From positions 4,402,001 to 4,466,000 of the forward strand of contig NZ_CP088294.1 in assembly GCF_024666525.1 (NCBI RefSeq): a stretch of DNA of 64,000 bases, read 5' to 3'. The notes beneath the pieces were generated by a model that searched no databases, was not told the origin of the DNA, and saw only the letters and a program-made list of their open reading frames with translations. Both the position numbers and the translations under genes were made by a program. The DNA is from Pseudomonas sp. J452. GTDB taxonomy: Bacteria; Pseudomonadota; Gammaproteobacteria; Pseudomonadales; Pseudomonadaceae. Of the stretch, positions 1 to 8,612 are shown piece after piece (position 1 is the first letter of the stretch; each line of letters begins with the position of its first letter).

Positions 1-1064
1 ACGATGTAGAAGCCGCCGAAGATGCCGATGCCAAGGATATCCGCCAGCAGCCACCAGGCCTGGCCTTGCCCCAGCAGGGTCAGCCAGGTGTAGGGCTCGG
101 CCGCCGTCGGGAAGCCTGCCGAGTGCCACCACAGGAGGATGCCGAAGATCGTCATGCCCATCGAGCCGAACGGCACCAGACCGATCTCCACCTTGCGCCC
201 GGACAGGCGCTCGCAGAGCACCGAACCCAGCGCGATGCCCACCGAGAACACGGTGAGAATCAGGGTGATGACGGTCTTGTCACCATGCAGCAGGTCCTTG
301 GCGAAGGCCGGAATCTGCGCCAGGTAGATCGAGCCGATAAACCAGAACCAGGAGTTGCCGAGCAGCGAGCGTGATACCGCCGGCCGCTGGCCGAGGCCTA
401 GACGCACGGTGGCCCAGGTCTGGCGGAAGATATTCCAGTCCAGCACCAGCTCCGGCAGCGCCGCATGGGAGCGTGGGATGTTGCGGCTGGCCAGGTAGCC
501 GAGACAGGCGACCAGCACGATGGCAGTCGACACCAGCCCGGCGGAATGACTACCGGACATGATCACCCCGGCGCCGATGGTGCCGGCGAGGATGGCCAGG
601 AAAGTGCCCATCTCCACCAGGGCGTTGCCGCCGACCAGCTCCTCCTCGCGCAGGGTGGCCGGCAGGATCGAATACTTCACCGGGCCGAACAGCGCCGAGT
701 GGGTGCCCATGCCAAACAGCGCGAGCAACAGCAACGGCAGGCTGTTGAGAAAGAAACCGGCGGCACCGACCAGCATGATGACGATCTCGGCCAGCTTGAT
801 CACCCGGATCAGCGCGTCCTTGGCGAACTTCTCGCCAAACTGTCCGCCGAGGGCGGAGAACAGGAAGAACGGCAGAATGAACAGCATGTGGCAGAAGTTG
901 ACCAGCAGGTTGCCGGTCTTGTCCGAGAACGCCATGTTGAACAGGATGACGAAGATCAGCCCCTGCTTGAACACGTTGTCGTTGAAGGCGCCAAGCAGCT
1001 GCGTGATGAAGAACGGCAGGAAGCGCCGGGTGCCGAGCAGGGCGAATTGCGAGTGTTGGGTCAT
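1..1064 (-). CDS. LplT-like MFS transporter (5' part; runs off the window)
   Basis: This is the N-terminal 354 codons of an integral membrane protein of the major facilitator superfamily. The ATG at 1064 opens MTQHSQFALLGTRRFLPFF, followed by the motif QLLGAFNDNVFKQ, which is characteristic of LplT-type lysophospholipid flippases and of the MFS half of fused MFS/acyltransferase proteins. Many hydrophobic segments follow, with a typical MFS cytoplasmic loop (GGQFGEKFAKDALIRVIK). In many bacteria this MFS unit moves lysophospholipids across the inner membrane so they can be re-acylated. The 3' end lies outside the window, so it is not visible whether an acyltransferase or acyl-ACP synthetase domain follows. 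Family assignment is good; substrate is inferred. Confidence 0.8.
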   Translation of the reverse strand, partial: MTQHSQFALLGTRRFLPFFITQLLGAFNDNVFKQGLIFVILFNMAFSDKTGNLLVNFCHMLFILPFFLFSALGGQFGEKFAKDALIRVIKLAEIVIMLVGAAGFFLNSLPLLLLALFGMGTHSALFGPVKYSILPATLREEELVGGNALVEMGTFLAILAGTIGAGVIMSGSHSAGLVSTAIVLVACLGYLASRNIPRSHAALPELVLDWNIFRQTWATVRLGLGQRPAVSRSLLGNSWFWFIGSIYLAQIPAFAKDLLHGDKTVITLILTVFSVGIALGSVLCERLSGRKVEIGLVPFGSMGMTIFGILLWWHSAGFPTAAEPYTWLTLLGQGQAWWLLADILGIGIFGGFYI

Positions 1065-1209
1065 CGTCCATGTACCTGGCGGCGGGCCGCCTGCGAGTAG
1101 TAATCCAAGAGCTGGCGAGGAATGTGACCTCTCTCCTATTGGATTGCAAGACTGGCCGGGGAGCCACATCCATGCGACTCCACCAAGGCATAACCCAGGC
1201 CTCAGTACC

Positions 1210-1267
1210 GTAGCCCGGACTTCAGTCCGGGGCTGGCTGAGGCGCCCCGGACTGAAGTCCGGGCTAC
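1210..1267. repeat. Perfect long inverted repeat (REP-like hairpin)
   Basis: Two 24-base arms, 1210-1233 and 1244-1267, are exact reverse complements around a 10-base loop. The arm reads GTAGCCCGGACTTCAGTCCG and on to GGGC, and itself contains the near-palindrome CCGGACTTCAGTCCGG. It sits between the MFS gene and azlD. Elements built on GTAGCCCGGA...TCCGGGCTAC are common intergenic repeats in pseudomonads. It could also act as a terminator-like or mRNA-stabilising hairpin 3' of a transcript, although no T-run follows. Confidence 0.8.
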
Positions 1268-1292
1268 CGGCAGATAGCAAGCCTCGCAGCGA

Positions 1293-1622
1293 CTAGATAG
1301 GCAATTGCCCCAACGCCCAACGCAGCAGGAAGAACACCAGCAACCCGCCACCGATAGTCGCCAGCAGATTGCGCGTCAGTGCGGCGACGCCGATGGTCAC
1401 CAGCCCGGCCAACAGATAGGCGTTGTCCAGGCTCAGGGCCAGATGCTGGCCATCGGGCAACAGCATGCCGGGCACGACGATGGCAGTGAGCACCGCCGTC
1501 GGCACGTAATGCAGACCCTGGCGCACCAGCGGTGGGAAGCGCAAGTCGGGGAAGGCGAACAGGCTGTAGCGGGTGGTGAAGGTGATCGCCAGCATGCCGA
1601 GAATCAGTAGCCAGTTATCCAT
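1293..1622 (-). CDS. azlD: AzlD family branched-chain amino acid exporter subunit
   Basis: A 109-residue, very hydrophobic protein with three to four membrane segments, the usual size and profile of AzlD (small subunit of the AzlCD / LIV-E branched-chain amino acid exporter). The N-terminal segment MDNWLLILGMLAITFTTRYS and the RFPPLVRQGLHYVPTAVLTA stretch are typical of the family. The start overlaps the azlC stop by one base (TGATG), so the two are translationally coupled. Substrate, probably branched-chain amino acids or azaleucine, is inferred from the family. Confidence 0.88.
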   Translation of the reverse strand: MDNWLLILGMLAITFTTRYSLFAFPDLRFPPLVRQGLHYVPTAVLTAIVVPGMLLPDGQHLALSLDNAYLLAGLVTIGVAALTRNLLATIGGGLLVFFLLRWALGQLPI

Positions 1623-2332
1623 CAGAACACCTCATCCTGCAGCAGGCGGTAACGCCGTTCGAGCAACACGCCGACCACAATCCCGGCGCCGGCCGCGGCC
1701 ATCAGGCCGAGCTGGTAGGGCAACCCGTGGCCGACCAGGGCCACGGCGCCGGCGACCAATGCCGCCGCCACCTGCGGGCGATTGCGCAGCACCGGCACGA
1801 CGATGCCGATGAAGGTGGCGAGCATGGCGAAGTCCAGCCCCCAGGCGGCGATGTTCGGCACGGCCTGGCCGAACACCAGGCCGATCAGGGTGCACAGCTG
1901 CCAGTTCAGGTACATCGCCAGCGCCGCACCGAGGAAATACCAGTGCTTGTACGGCGAGCTATCCGTCTCGGCATAGCGATGCTGGACCACGGCGAAGGCC
2001 TCGTCGGTCAGCCAAAAGGCCAGCGGCATGCGCCAGCGCTTGGGCAGATGGCGGACGAAGGGCTGCAGGCTGGCGCTATACAGGGCATGGCGCAGATTGA
2101 CCACCAGGGTGGTGAGCAGCAGCACGGCCAGGGTCGCGCCACCGCCGAGCAGGCTGAGGGCGATGAACTGTGCCGAGCCGGCGAACACCAGCACGGACAT
2201 GCCGATGGTCTGCCAGGGGGTGAGGCCGGCGGCGCTGGCCAGGCTGCCGAAGATGATGCCGAACGGCATGGCGCCGAGCAGCATCGGCAGCATGTCGCGG
2301 GCGCCCTGCAGGAATTCGTGATGACGGGACAT
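1622..2332 (-). CDS. azlC: AzlC family branched-chain amino acid exporter subunit
   Basis: A 236-residue inner-membrane protein of the AzlC family, the large subunit partnered with AzlD. The N-terminal MLPMLLGAMPFGIIFGSLA and the following GLTPWQTIGMSVLVFAGSAQ are classic AzlC motifs (P-F-G, then FAGSAQF). The ATG at 2332 is preferred over an upstream in-frame start at 2371 because it is preceded by AAGGAGG at a good distance. Together with azlD it should export branched-chain amino acids. The AraC-type gene just upstream is the likely local regulator. Confidence 0.9.
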   Translation of the reverse strand: MSRHHEFLQGARDMLPMLLGAMPFGIIFGSLASAAGLTPWQTIGMSVLVFAGSAQFIALSLLGGGATLAVLLLTTLVVNLRHALYSASLQPFVRHLPKRWRMPLAFWLTDEAFAVVQHRYAETDSSPYKHWYFLGAALAMYLNWQLCTLIGLVFGQAVPNIAAWGLDFAMLATFIGIVVPVLRNRPQVAAALVAGAVALVGHGLPYQLGLMAAAGAGIVVGVLLERRYRLLQDEVF

Positions 2333-2459
2333 GGAACCTCCTTGAGAGAGCGAGGCTAGCCGGTCGTCCACAGATCGTCTTGAACAATCTTGCGCAATCG
2401 GTCAAATGCGCCGCGCCTACAAGAGCACGCAGAGCAAATGACTACGAGAGGGAAACGCC

Positions 2460-3287
2460 TCAGCCGGCGCAGGCGCTGCGGTATTCGCCGGGGCCGACCC
2501 CATAGACCTGCTTGAACTGCCGGGTCAGATGGCTCTGGTCGGCGAAGCCCAGCTGCATGGCCACCGCCAGCGGCATGCAGCCGCTCTTCAGCAATGCGCG
2601 CGCCTGCTCCAGGCGCCGCTGCTTGAGCCAGGCATGCGGCGGCAAGCCGGTGGCGCGGCGGAACACCCGGGCGAAGTGGAACGGTGACAGGTTGACGGCC
2701 GCCGCCAGTTGCTCCAGCGACGGCGGTTCGGCCAGCTGGCTGCCGAGCAGTTCCTTGGCCCGCGCCACTGCCTGCGGCTCGCGACCGGGCGGCGCAGCCT
2801 GGGGAAGCCGCGCGTGACGCTGAAACAGCAACAGAATCGCCTCGCGCCAGGCGGTCTGCTGCTGAAGGGTGTCGGCGCCGCTCTCCAGCAACAGGTGCAG
2901 CTCGCCAAACAGCCGATGCAGCTGCGGGTCCTGCAGCACGCTGCTGGCAAACGACGGCATGCCGCCACTGGCCAGGCCCAGCTCAGCCAGCACCCCGCTG
3001 ACCTGGGCGTTGTCCGGGTAGAACGCGCGGTAACGCCAGCCTTCCTCGTGAGCCTTGGAGCCGGTGTGCAACTCGTCCGGATTGATCAGCACCATGCTGC
3101 CGACCGGCGCCAGATGATCGCTGCCACGATGGCGAAAACGCTGGGCGCCGTGCTCGATCACGGTGAAGACGAAGCCTTCATGCACATGCGGGGCGAAGCG
3201 CTGCTCGATATAGCGCGCATGCAGCAATTCGACCCCGGCCAGGGCTTCGGCCTGCCAGAAACGGGTCTGCTCGCGCTTGGCCGCCAT
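2460..3287 (-). CDS. AraC family transcriptional regulator
   Basis: A 275-residue regulator with an N-terminal AraC-type cupin ligand domain (residues about 20-150, with RFAPHVHEGFVFTVIE and VLINPDELHTG) and a C-terminal double helix-turn-helix domain (about 175-275, containing LAAAVNLSPFHFARVFRRAT and LGFADQSHLTRQFKQVYG). This type commonly controls amino acid exporter genes such as azlCD, which lie immediately downstream on the same strand. The gene starts 6 bases after the GNAT gene ends, so the GNAT, araC and azlCD genes look like one transcription unit. The inducer is unknown. Confidence 0.9.
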   Translation of the reverse strand: MAAKREQTRFWQAEALAGVELLHARYIEQRFAPHVHEGFVFTVIEHGAQRFRHRGSDHLAPVGSMVLINPDELHTGSKAHEEGWRYRAFYPDNAQVSGVLAELGLASGGMPSFASSVLQDPQLHRLFGELHLLLESGADTLQQQTAWREAILLLFQRHARLPQAAPPGREPQAVARAKELLGSQLAEPPSLEQLAAAVNLSPFHFARVFRRATGLPPHAWLKQRRLEQARALLKSGCMPLAVAMQLGFADQSHLTRQFKQVYGVGPGEYRSACAG

Positions 3288-3293
3288 CGCTGA

Positions 3294-3863
3294 TCAGGCG
3301 CCGAAGCGCGCTTCCAGCTGCTGCTTGACCTGCGGCCACTCGCTGTCGGTGATGCTGAACATCACCGTGTCGTCGAGGCGGCCGTCGGCCAGGCGGCGGT
3401 GATTGCGCAGCAGGCCTTCACGCACCGCACCGAGCTTCTCGATGGCGCGTTGCGAGCGCAGGTTGCTCGCGGCGGTCTTCAATTGGACGCGCACCAGGCC
3501 CCAGTCCTCGAAGGCATGGCGCAGCATCAGGTACTTGATCATGCTGTTCAGCCCGCTGCCGTGCTGACGCGCATCCAGCCAGGTGGAACCGATCTCGGCG
3601 GCCGGCAGGGCCGGATTGAAGTCGAAGAAGCGCGTGGTGCCGACCAGCTCGCCAGCCAGGCGGATGGCAAACACCACGGCCTGCGCGGCCTTGTGCTCGG
3701 CCAGGGCGTTGCGGTACCAGTCCGGGCGGGTGGTGCCGTTCATGAATTGTTGCGACTCGCGATTGGCCTCGGCCAACTCCAGCAGGCCAGGCAGATCGGC
3801 CTCGCTCAGCGGGTCCAGGCGCAGCGCTCCCTGCTGCAAAACGGTGGGTAGTGGCTCGAACAT
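3294..3863 (-). CDS. GNAT family N-acetyltransferase (RimJ/RimL type)
   Basis: A 189-residue acetyltransferase related to the RimJ/RimL group that acetylates protein N-termini or small amines using acetyl-CoA. Family features include the start LRLDPLSEADLPGLLELAE, the central FFDFNPALPAAEIGSTWLD, and the C-terminal NLRSQRAIEKLGAVREGLLR, which is the acetyl-CoA binding and substrate region typical of RimL-like enzymes. The start at 3863 (MFEPLPT) is chosen because the family begins there; the longer reading frame upstream is an Arg-rich artefact. Substrate unknown. Confidence 0.85.
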   Translation of the reverse strand: MFEPLPTVLQQGALRLDPLSEADLPGLLELAEANRESQQFMNGTTRPDWYRNALAEHKAAQAVVFAIRLAGELVGTTRFFDFNPALPAAEIGSTWLDARQHGSGLNSMIKYLMLRHAFEDWGLVRVQLKTAASNLRSQRAIEKLGAVREGLLRNHRRLADGRLDDTVMFSITDSEWPQVKQQLEARFGA

Positions 3864-4021
3864 CGCCAGGCTCCAGAAAACTCCACGGCCGGCAACGCTA
3901 ACAGGGCTCCGGCGGCGGCTCAAGGCGCTTGCGACCATCGTCTGCCTGACGGACGGCAGAACCCATGCGAGACTACAGACTACCCGGAGCGCTGGCGCGC
4001 CCTTGTCCCCGTGGAGTCTGC

Positions 4022-7000
4022 ATGTCGTTGTCCGGCGGATTGATCGCCCTGGTCGCTCTGGTCTACATGGCCATCCTGTTCGCCATCGCCTTCTATGGCG
4101 ACCGCCGCCGCACGCCACTGTCGCCGCGCGTGCGGGCCTGGGTCTACAGCCTGTCGCTGGCGGTGTACTGCACCAGCTGGACCTTCTTCGGCGCGGTCGG
4201 CCAGGCCGCCGGCCAGTTGTGGTCGTTCTTGCCGATCTACCTGGGGCCGATCATCGTCCTGCTGTTCGCGCCCTGGGTGCTGCAGAAGATGGTGATGATC
4301 AGCAAGCAGGAGAACATCACCTCGATCGCCGACTTTATCGCCGCCAGATACGGTAAATCCCAGAGCCTGGCGGTGGTGGTGGCGCTGATCTGCCTGGTCG
4401 GCGTGCTGCCCTATATCGCCCTGCAGCTGAAAGGCATCGTGCTTGGCGTCAACCTGCTGATCGGCGCCACCCCCAGCCCGACCCGCGGCCAGGACACGGC
4501 ACTGATCGTGTCACTGATTCTCGCCCTGTTCACCGTGCTGTTCGGCACGCGCAACCTGGATGTCACCGAGCACCACCGTGGCATGGTCATGGCGATCGCC
4601 TTCGAGTCGCTGGTCAAGCTGCTGGCCTTCATGGCCGTGGGTGTGTTCGTCACCTGGGGTCTGTTCGATGGCTTCGCCGACCTGTCCCGCCAGGCGATCC
4701 AGGCCCCCGAGCTGCAGGCGTTCTGGGCGGAAACGGTGAACTGGCCGGCGATGCTGGTGCAGACCGGCCTGGCCATGGCCGCCATCGTCTGCCTGCCACG
4801 CCAGTTCCATGTCACCGTGGTGGAAAACATAGAACCCAAGGACCTGCGCCTAGCGCGTTGGGTGTTCCCGGCCTATCTGCTGCTGGCTGCGCTGTTCGTC
4901 ATCCCTATCGCCCTGGCCGGCCAGTTGCTGCTGCCGGCCGGCGTGCAGCCGGACTCCTTCGTCATCAGCCTGCCGCTGGCCGAGGCGCATCCGGCCCTGG
5001 CCCTGCTGGCCTTTATCGGCGGCGCCTCGGCGGCCACCGGCATGGTCATCGTCGCCTCGGTGGCGCTGTCGACCATGATCTCCAACGACATGCTGCTGCC
5101 GGTGTTGCTGCGCCGGCAGAACACCGAGCGGCCGTTCGAGGCCTTCCGCCACTGGATGCTCAGCGCGCGGCGCCTGAGCATCCTGATCATCCTGCTGCTG
5201 GCCTATGTCTGCTACCGCCTGCTCGGTACCAACGCCAGCCTGGCCACCATCGGTCAGCTGTCATTCGCCGCCATCGGCCAATTGATACCGGCCATGTTTG
5301 GCGCCCTGGTGTGGAAACAGGCCAACCGCCGCGGCGTGTTCGCCGGCCTCGCTGCCGGTTGCGCCCTGTGGTTCTACACCCTGGTCCTGCCCTTGGTGGC
5401 CGGCGGCCTGCGCTGGTCGCTGGACAGCTTCCCGCTGCTGCCGGAGCTGCTGTATTACCCGGTCGGCTTCGACATCGACCCGCTGACCCGCGGCGTGGTG
5501 CTGTCCCTGGCCGGCAACTGGCTGCTGTTCGGCGGCGTTTCCTGGTTCTCGCGCACGCGGGTTTCCGAGCACTGGCAGGCTGGGCGTTTCATCGGCCAGG
5601 AACTGAGTGCCAGGGCCGGCTCACGCAACCTGCTGGCGGTGCAGGTGGCCGACCTGCAAGAACTGGCCGCCCGTTTCGTCGGTGAAGAACGCGCACGGCA
5701 GAGCTTCCTGCGCTTCGCCTACACCCAGAGTAAGCCGTTCAACCCCACGCAGAACGCCGACAGCGAATGGATCGCCCACACCGAACGCCTGCTCGCCGGC
5801 GTGCTCGGCGCCTCCTCGACCCGCGCCGTGGTGCGTGCGGCCATCGAAGGGCGGGAGATGCAGGTCGAGGATGTGGTGCGCATCGTCGACGAAGCCTCGG
5901 AAGTGCTGCAGTTCAACCGCGCATTGCTGCAGGGCGCGATCGAGAACATCACCCAGGGCATCAGCGTGGTCGACCAGTCCCTGCGCCTGGTGGCCTGGAA
6001 CCATCGTTACCTGGAGCTGTTCGACTACCCGGAAGGGCTGATCAGCATTGGTCGGCCGATTGCCGAGATCATCCGCTTCAACGCCGAACGCGGCCTGTGC
6101 GGCCCGGGCGAGGTCGACGAACATGTGGCCAAGCGCCTGTACTGGATGCGCCAAGGCAAGCAGCACACCTCGGAACGACTGTTCCCCAACGGCCGGGTCA
6201 TCGAGCTGATCGGCAACCCCATGCCCGGCGGCGGCTTCGTCATGAGTTTCACCGACATCACCGAATTCCGCGAAGCCGAACAGGCGCTCAAGGAAGCCAA
6301 TGAAGGCCTGGAGCAACGCGTGGCGACGCGCACCCAGGAACTCTCCCGGCTCAACCAGGCGCTCACCGAAGCCAAAGGCGTGGCCGAGGCTGCCAACCAG
6401 TCGAAGACTCGCTTCCTCGCCGCGGTCAGCCACGACCTGATGCAGCCGCTGAACGCCGCCCGGTTGTTCTCCGCCGCCCTCTCCCACCAGCAGGAAATTC
6501 TGCCGCGCGATGCCCAGGAGCTGGTGCGCCACCTGGACAGCTCGCTGCGTTCGGCGGAAGACCTGATCAGCGACCTGCTGGATATCTCGCGCCTGGAAAA
6601 CGGCCGCATCACCCCCTACCTCAGCGCCTTTCCACTGAGTCAGCTGTTCGATGCACTGGGCACCGAGTTCAAGGTACTGGCCCAGGAACAGGGCGTGGAC
6701 TTCCGCCTGTGCCCGAGCAAACTGCGCATCGAAAGCGACCCGCGCCTGTTGCGCCGGGTGCTGCAGAACTTCCTGACCAACGCCTTCCGCTATGCCAAGG
6801 GCCATGTGCTGCTCGGTGTGCGCCGCGAGGGGCAGAACCTGCGCCTGGAAGTCTGGGACCGCGGCCCCGGCATTCCCGAGGACAAGCGCAAGGTGATCTT
6901 CGAGGAATTCAAGCGCCTGGACAGTCACCAGACCCGTGCCGAGAAAGGCCTGGGCCTGGGCCTGGCGATTGCCGACGGTCTGTGCCGGGTGCTTGGCCAT

Positions 7001-7504
7001 CGCCTGGAAGTACGCTCCTGGCCGGGCAAGGGCAGCGTGTTCAGCGTCAGCGTGCCGCTGGCCAGCACCGCCCTCGCCCTGCCCGCCAGCGGTCCAGTGC
7101 AGGCGCTCGGCGAGCTCAACGGCAAAGCCCTCGGCGGCGCCCAGGTGCTGTGCATCGACAACGAGGACAGCATCCTCACCGGCATGCACAGCCTGCTGTC
7201 ACGCTGGGGCTGCCAGGTGTGGACGGCGCGCAATCGCCTGGAGTGCGAGCACCTGCTGGACGAGGATGTGCGCCCGCAGCTGGCGCTGGTCGACTACCAC
7301 CTGGATGAGGGCGATACCGGCACCGAATTAATGGCCTGGCTACGCACCCGCCTGGGCGAACCGCTGCCGGGGGTGGTGATCAGTGCCGACGGCCGCCCGG
7401 AACTGATCGCCGCCGTGCATGCCGCAGGCCTCGACTACCTGGCCAAGCCGGTCAAACCGGCCGCCCTGCGCGCCCTGCTCAGCCGGCATCTGAAGCTGGA
7501 CTGA
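4022..7504 (+). CDS. Hybrid sensor histidine kinase with SLC5/SSS symporter-like sensor domain
   Basis: A 1160-residue membrane kinase. Residues about 1-510 form a sodium/solute symporter-like domain of about 13 membrane segments (for example SWTFFGAVGQAAGQLWSFLP). Then come a PAS-like region (about 620-750), a coiled coil, HisKA with the phosphoacceptor in FLAAVSHDLMQPLNAARLF, HATPase_c (NFLTNAFRYAKG, DRGPGIP, KGLGLGLAIAD) and a C-terminal receiver with the phospho-Asp in LALVDYHLDEG and Lys in YLAKPVKP. The layout resembles CbrA but with an added receiver. No DNA-binding regulator lies beside it, so it probably signals through a phosphorelay encoded elsewhere. The start at 4022 is preferred to an upstream in-frame ATG at 3965. 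Confidence 0.92.
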   Translation: MSLSGGLIALVALVYMAILFAIAFYGDRRRTPLSPRVRAWVYSLSLAVYCTSWTFFGAVGQAAGQLWSFLPIYLGPIIVLLFAPWVLQKMVMISKQENITSIADFIAARYGKSQSLAVVVALICLVGVLPYIALQLKGIVLGVNLLIGATPSPTRGQDTALIVSLILALFTVLFGTRNLDVTEHHRGMVMAIAFESLVKLLAFMAVGVFVTWGLFDGFADLSRQAIQAPELQAFWAETVNWPAMLVQTGLAMAAIVCLPRQFHVTVVENIEPKDLRLARWVFPAYLLLAALFVIPIALAGQLLLPAGVQPDSFVISLPLAEAHPALALLAFIGGASAATGMVIVASVALSTMISNDMLLPVLLRRQNTERPFEAFRHWMLSARRLSILIILLLAYVCYRLLGTNASLATIGQLSFAAIGQLIPAMFGALVWKQANRRGVFAGLAAGCALWFYTLVLPLVAGGLRWSLDSFPLLPELLYYPVGFDIDPLTRGVVLSLAGNWLLFGGVSWFSRTRVSEHWQAGRFIGQELSARAGSRNLLAVQVADLQELAARFVGEERARQSFLRFAYTQSKPFNPTQNADSEWIAHTERLLAGVLGASSTRAVVRAAIEGREMQVEDVVRIVDEASEVLQFNRALLQGAIENITQGISVVDQSLRLVAWNHRYLELFDYPEGLISIGRPIAEIIRFNAERGLCGPGEVDEHVAKRLYWMRQGKQHTSERLFPNGRVIELIGNPMPGGGFVMSFTDITEFREAEQALKEANEGLEQRVATRTQELSRLNQALTEAKGVAEAANQSKTRFLAAVSHDLMQPLNAARLFSAALSHQQEILPRDAQELVRHLDSSLRSAEDLISDLLDISRLENGRITPYLSAFPLSQLFDALGTEFKVLAQEQGVDFRLCPSKLRIESDPRLLRRVLQNFLTNAFRYAKGHVLLGVRREGQNLRLEVWDRGPGIPEDKRKVIFEEFKRLDSHQTRAEKGLGLGLAIADGLCRVLGHRLEVRSWPGKGSVFSVSVPLASTALALPASGPVQALGELNGKALGGAQVLCIDNEDSILTGMHSLLSRWGCQVWTARNRLECEHLLDEDVRPQLALVDYHLDEGDTGTELMAWLRTRLGEPLPGVVISADGRPELIAAVHAAGLDYLAKPVKPAALRALLSRHLKLD

Positions 7505-7514
7505 GCAGCTTGGC

Positions 7515-7964
7515 TTACAGCGGCAGCGCAGCAGGCTCCAACAACGCCCGGCCATAGCCTTCGACAAATTCCACCGGCATGCGCTTGGGCTTGCCGCTGG
7601 ACAGCTCGATGCAGACGAAGGTGGTCTGCGCGCGCAGCAGGGTGCTGGCATCGGCCGGGCGCCACAGCTGGAAGTGTCGGGTCATCTTCAGGCGCTGGTC
7701 GGACTCGACGATCCAGGTGGCCATCTGCAGCTCTTCGCCTTCGTAGGCGCTGGCCAGGTAATCGATCTCGTGGCGCAACACGGCCATGGCGCGGTCCAGG
7801 CGACGATACTCGCTCAGGTCCAGGCCCAGGCTCTGCGAGTGGCGCCAGGCGCAGCGTTCCAGCCAGCTGACGTAGACCGCGTTGTTGGCGTGGCCGAGGC
7901 CATCGATGTCCTCGGCCAGCACCTGCAGGTCGATGACGAAAGGGTTTGGCAGATCCCAGCTCAT
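7515..7964 (-). CDS. Acyl-CoA thioesterase, hotdog fold (YbgC/4HBT type)
   Basis: A 149-residue single hotdog-fold protein. The catalytic signature VLAEDIDGLGHANNAVYVSW has the Asp and the G-H-x-N-N-x-x-Y pattern of 4-hydroxybenzoyl-CoA thioesterase/YbgC-like enzymes, which hydrolyse acyl-CoA thioesters in the cytoplasm. The ATG overlaps the stop of the upstream eda by four bases (ATGA), so it is translated as the last gene of the pgl-edd-eda run. It converges on the hybrid kinase with only 10 bases between the stops. The acyl substrate cannot be deduced. Confidence 0.88.
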   Translation of the reverse strand: MSWDLPNPFVIDLQVLAEDIDGLGHANNAVYVSWLERCAWRHSQSLGLDLSEYRRLDRAMAVLRHEIDYLASAYEGEELQMATWIVESDQRLKMTRHFQLWRPADASTLLRAQTTFVCIELSSGKPKRMPVEFVEGYGRALLEPAALPL

Positions 7965-8611
7965 GCCTTGCTCTCCACGCTGGCGGCCAGGGCGCAGGCT
8001 TCGCTGGCCAGCAGCGTGATCTGGTCCCAGGCGCGGGCGCGGATCAGGTTGTCCGGGGCGATCCAGGTGCCACCGACGCAGGCCACGTTGGGCAGGCGCA
8101 GGAAGCTCAGCAGGTTGTCCACGGTGATGCCGCCAGTGGGGCAGAAACGGATGCCGGTGAACGGCCCCTTGAAGCTTTTCAGCATCTTCACGCTGGCCGC
8201 GCCATTGGCCGGGAACAGCTTGAGCGAGCGATAACCGTATTCCAGCGCCAGCAGCACTTCGGACGGGGTCATCACCGCCGGCAGGTACGGCAGGCCGGAA
8301 TCTTCCGCCGCTGCCGCCAGGCGCTCGGTGCAGCCAGGGCTGACGGTGAACTGCGCGCCGGCATCGCGGGCTTCCTGGAACTGCTCGGCATGGATCACCG
8401 TGCCCGCGCCCACCAGCAACTCCGGCAGGGCCTGGCGGATCGCCGCCAGGGCATCCAGGGCACGCGGGGTGCGCAGGGTCACTTCCAGCACGCTGATGCC
8501 GCCGGCGTGCAGCGCGCGCGCCAAATCCACCGCCAGCTCGACATCCTCGATCACCAGCACCGGCAATACCGGGCGTGCCTGCTGCAGCACCTTGTCCATT
8601 GTCAGGTTCAT
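7961..8611 (-). CDS. eda: 2-dehydro-3-deoxy-phosphogluconate (KDPG) aldolase
   Basis: A 216-residue class I aldolase of the KDPG/KHG family, which cleaves KDPG to pyruvate and glyceraldehyde 3-phosphate, the last step of the Entner-Doudoroff pathway. The Schiff-base Lys is in GYRSLKLFPA and the acid/base Glu in VLEVTLRTP; GAGTVIHAEQ and FCPTGGI are family motifs. The ATG at 8611 follows AAGGGGA and lies one base after the edd stop; an upstream in-frame ATG at 8626 has no good ribosome site. Its place directly after edd supports the assignment. Confidence 0.95.
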   Translation of the reverse strand: MNLTMDKVLQQARPVLPVLVIEDVELAVDLARALHAGGISVLEVTLRTPRALDALAAIRQALPELLVGAGTVIHAEQFQEARDAGAQFTVSPGCTERLAAAAEDSGLPYLPAVMTPSEVLLALEYGYRSLKLFPANGAASVKMLKSFKGPFTGIRFCPTGGITVDNLLSFLRLPNVACVGGTWIAPDNLIRARAWDQITLLASEACALAASVESKA

Positions 8612-8612
8612 G

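Noticed and set aside
1102..1145. AATCCAA...TTGGATT dyad upstream of the LplT-like gene
   Set aside because: Arms of 7 bases with a 30-base loop occur often by chance; no other support.
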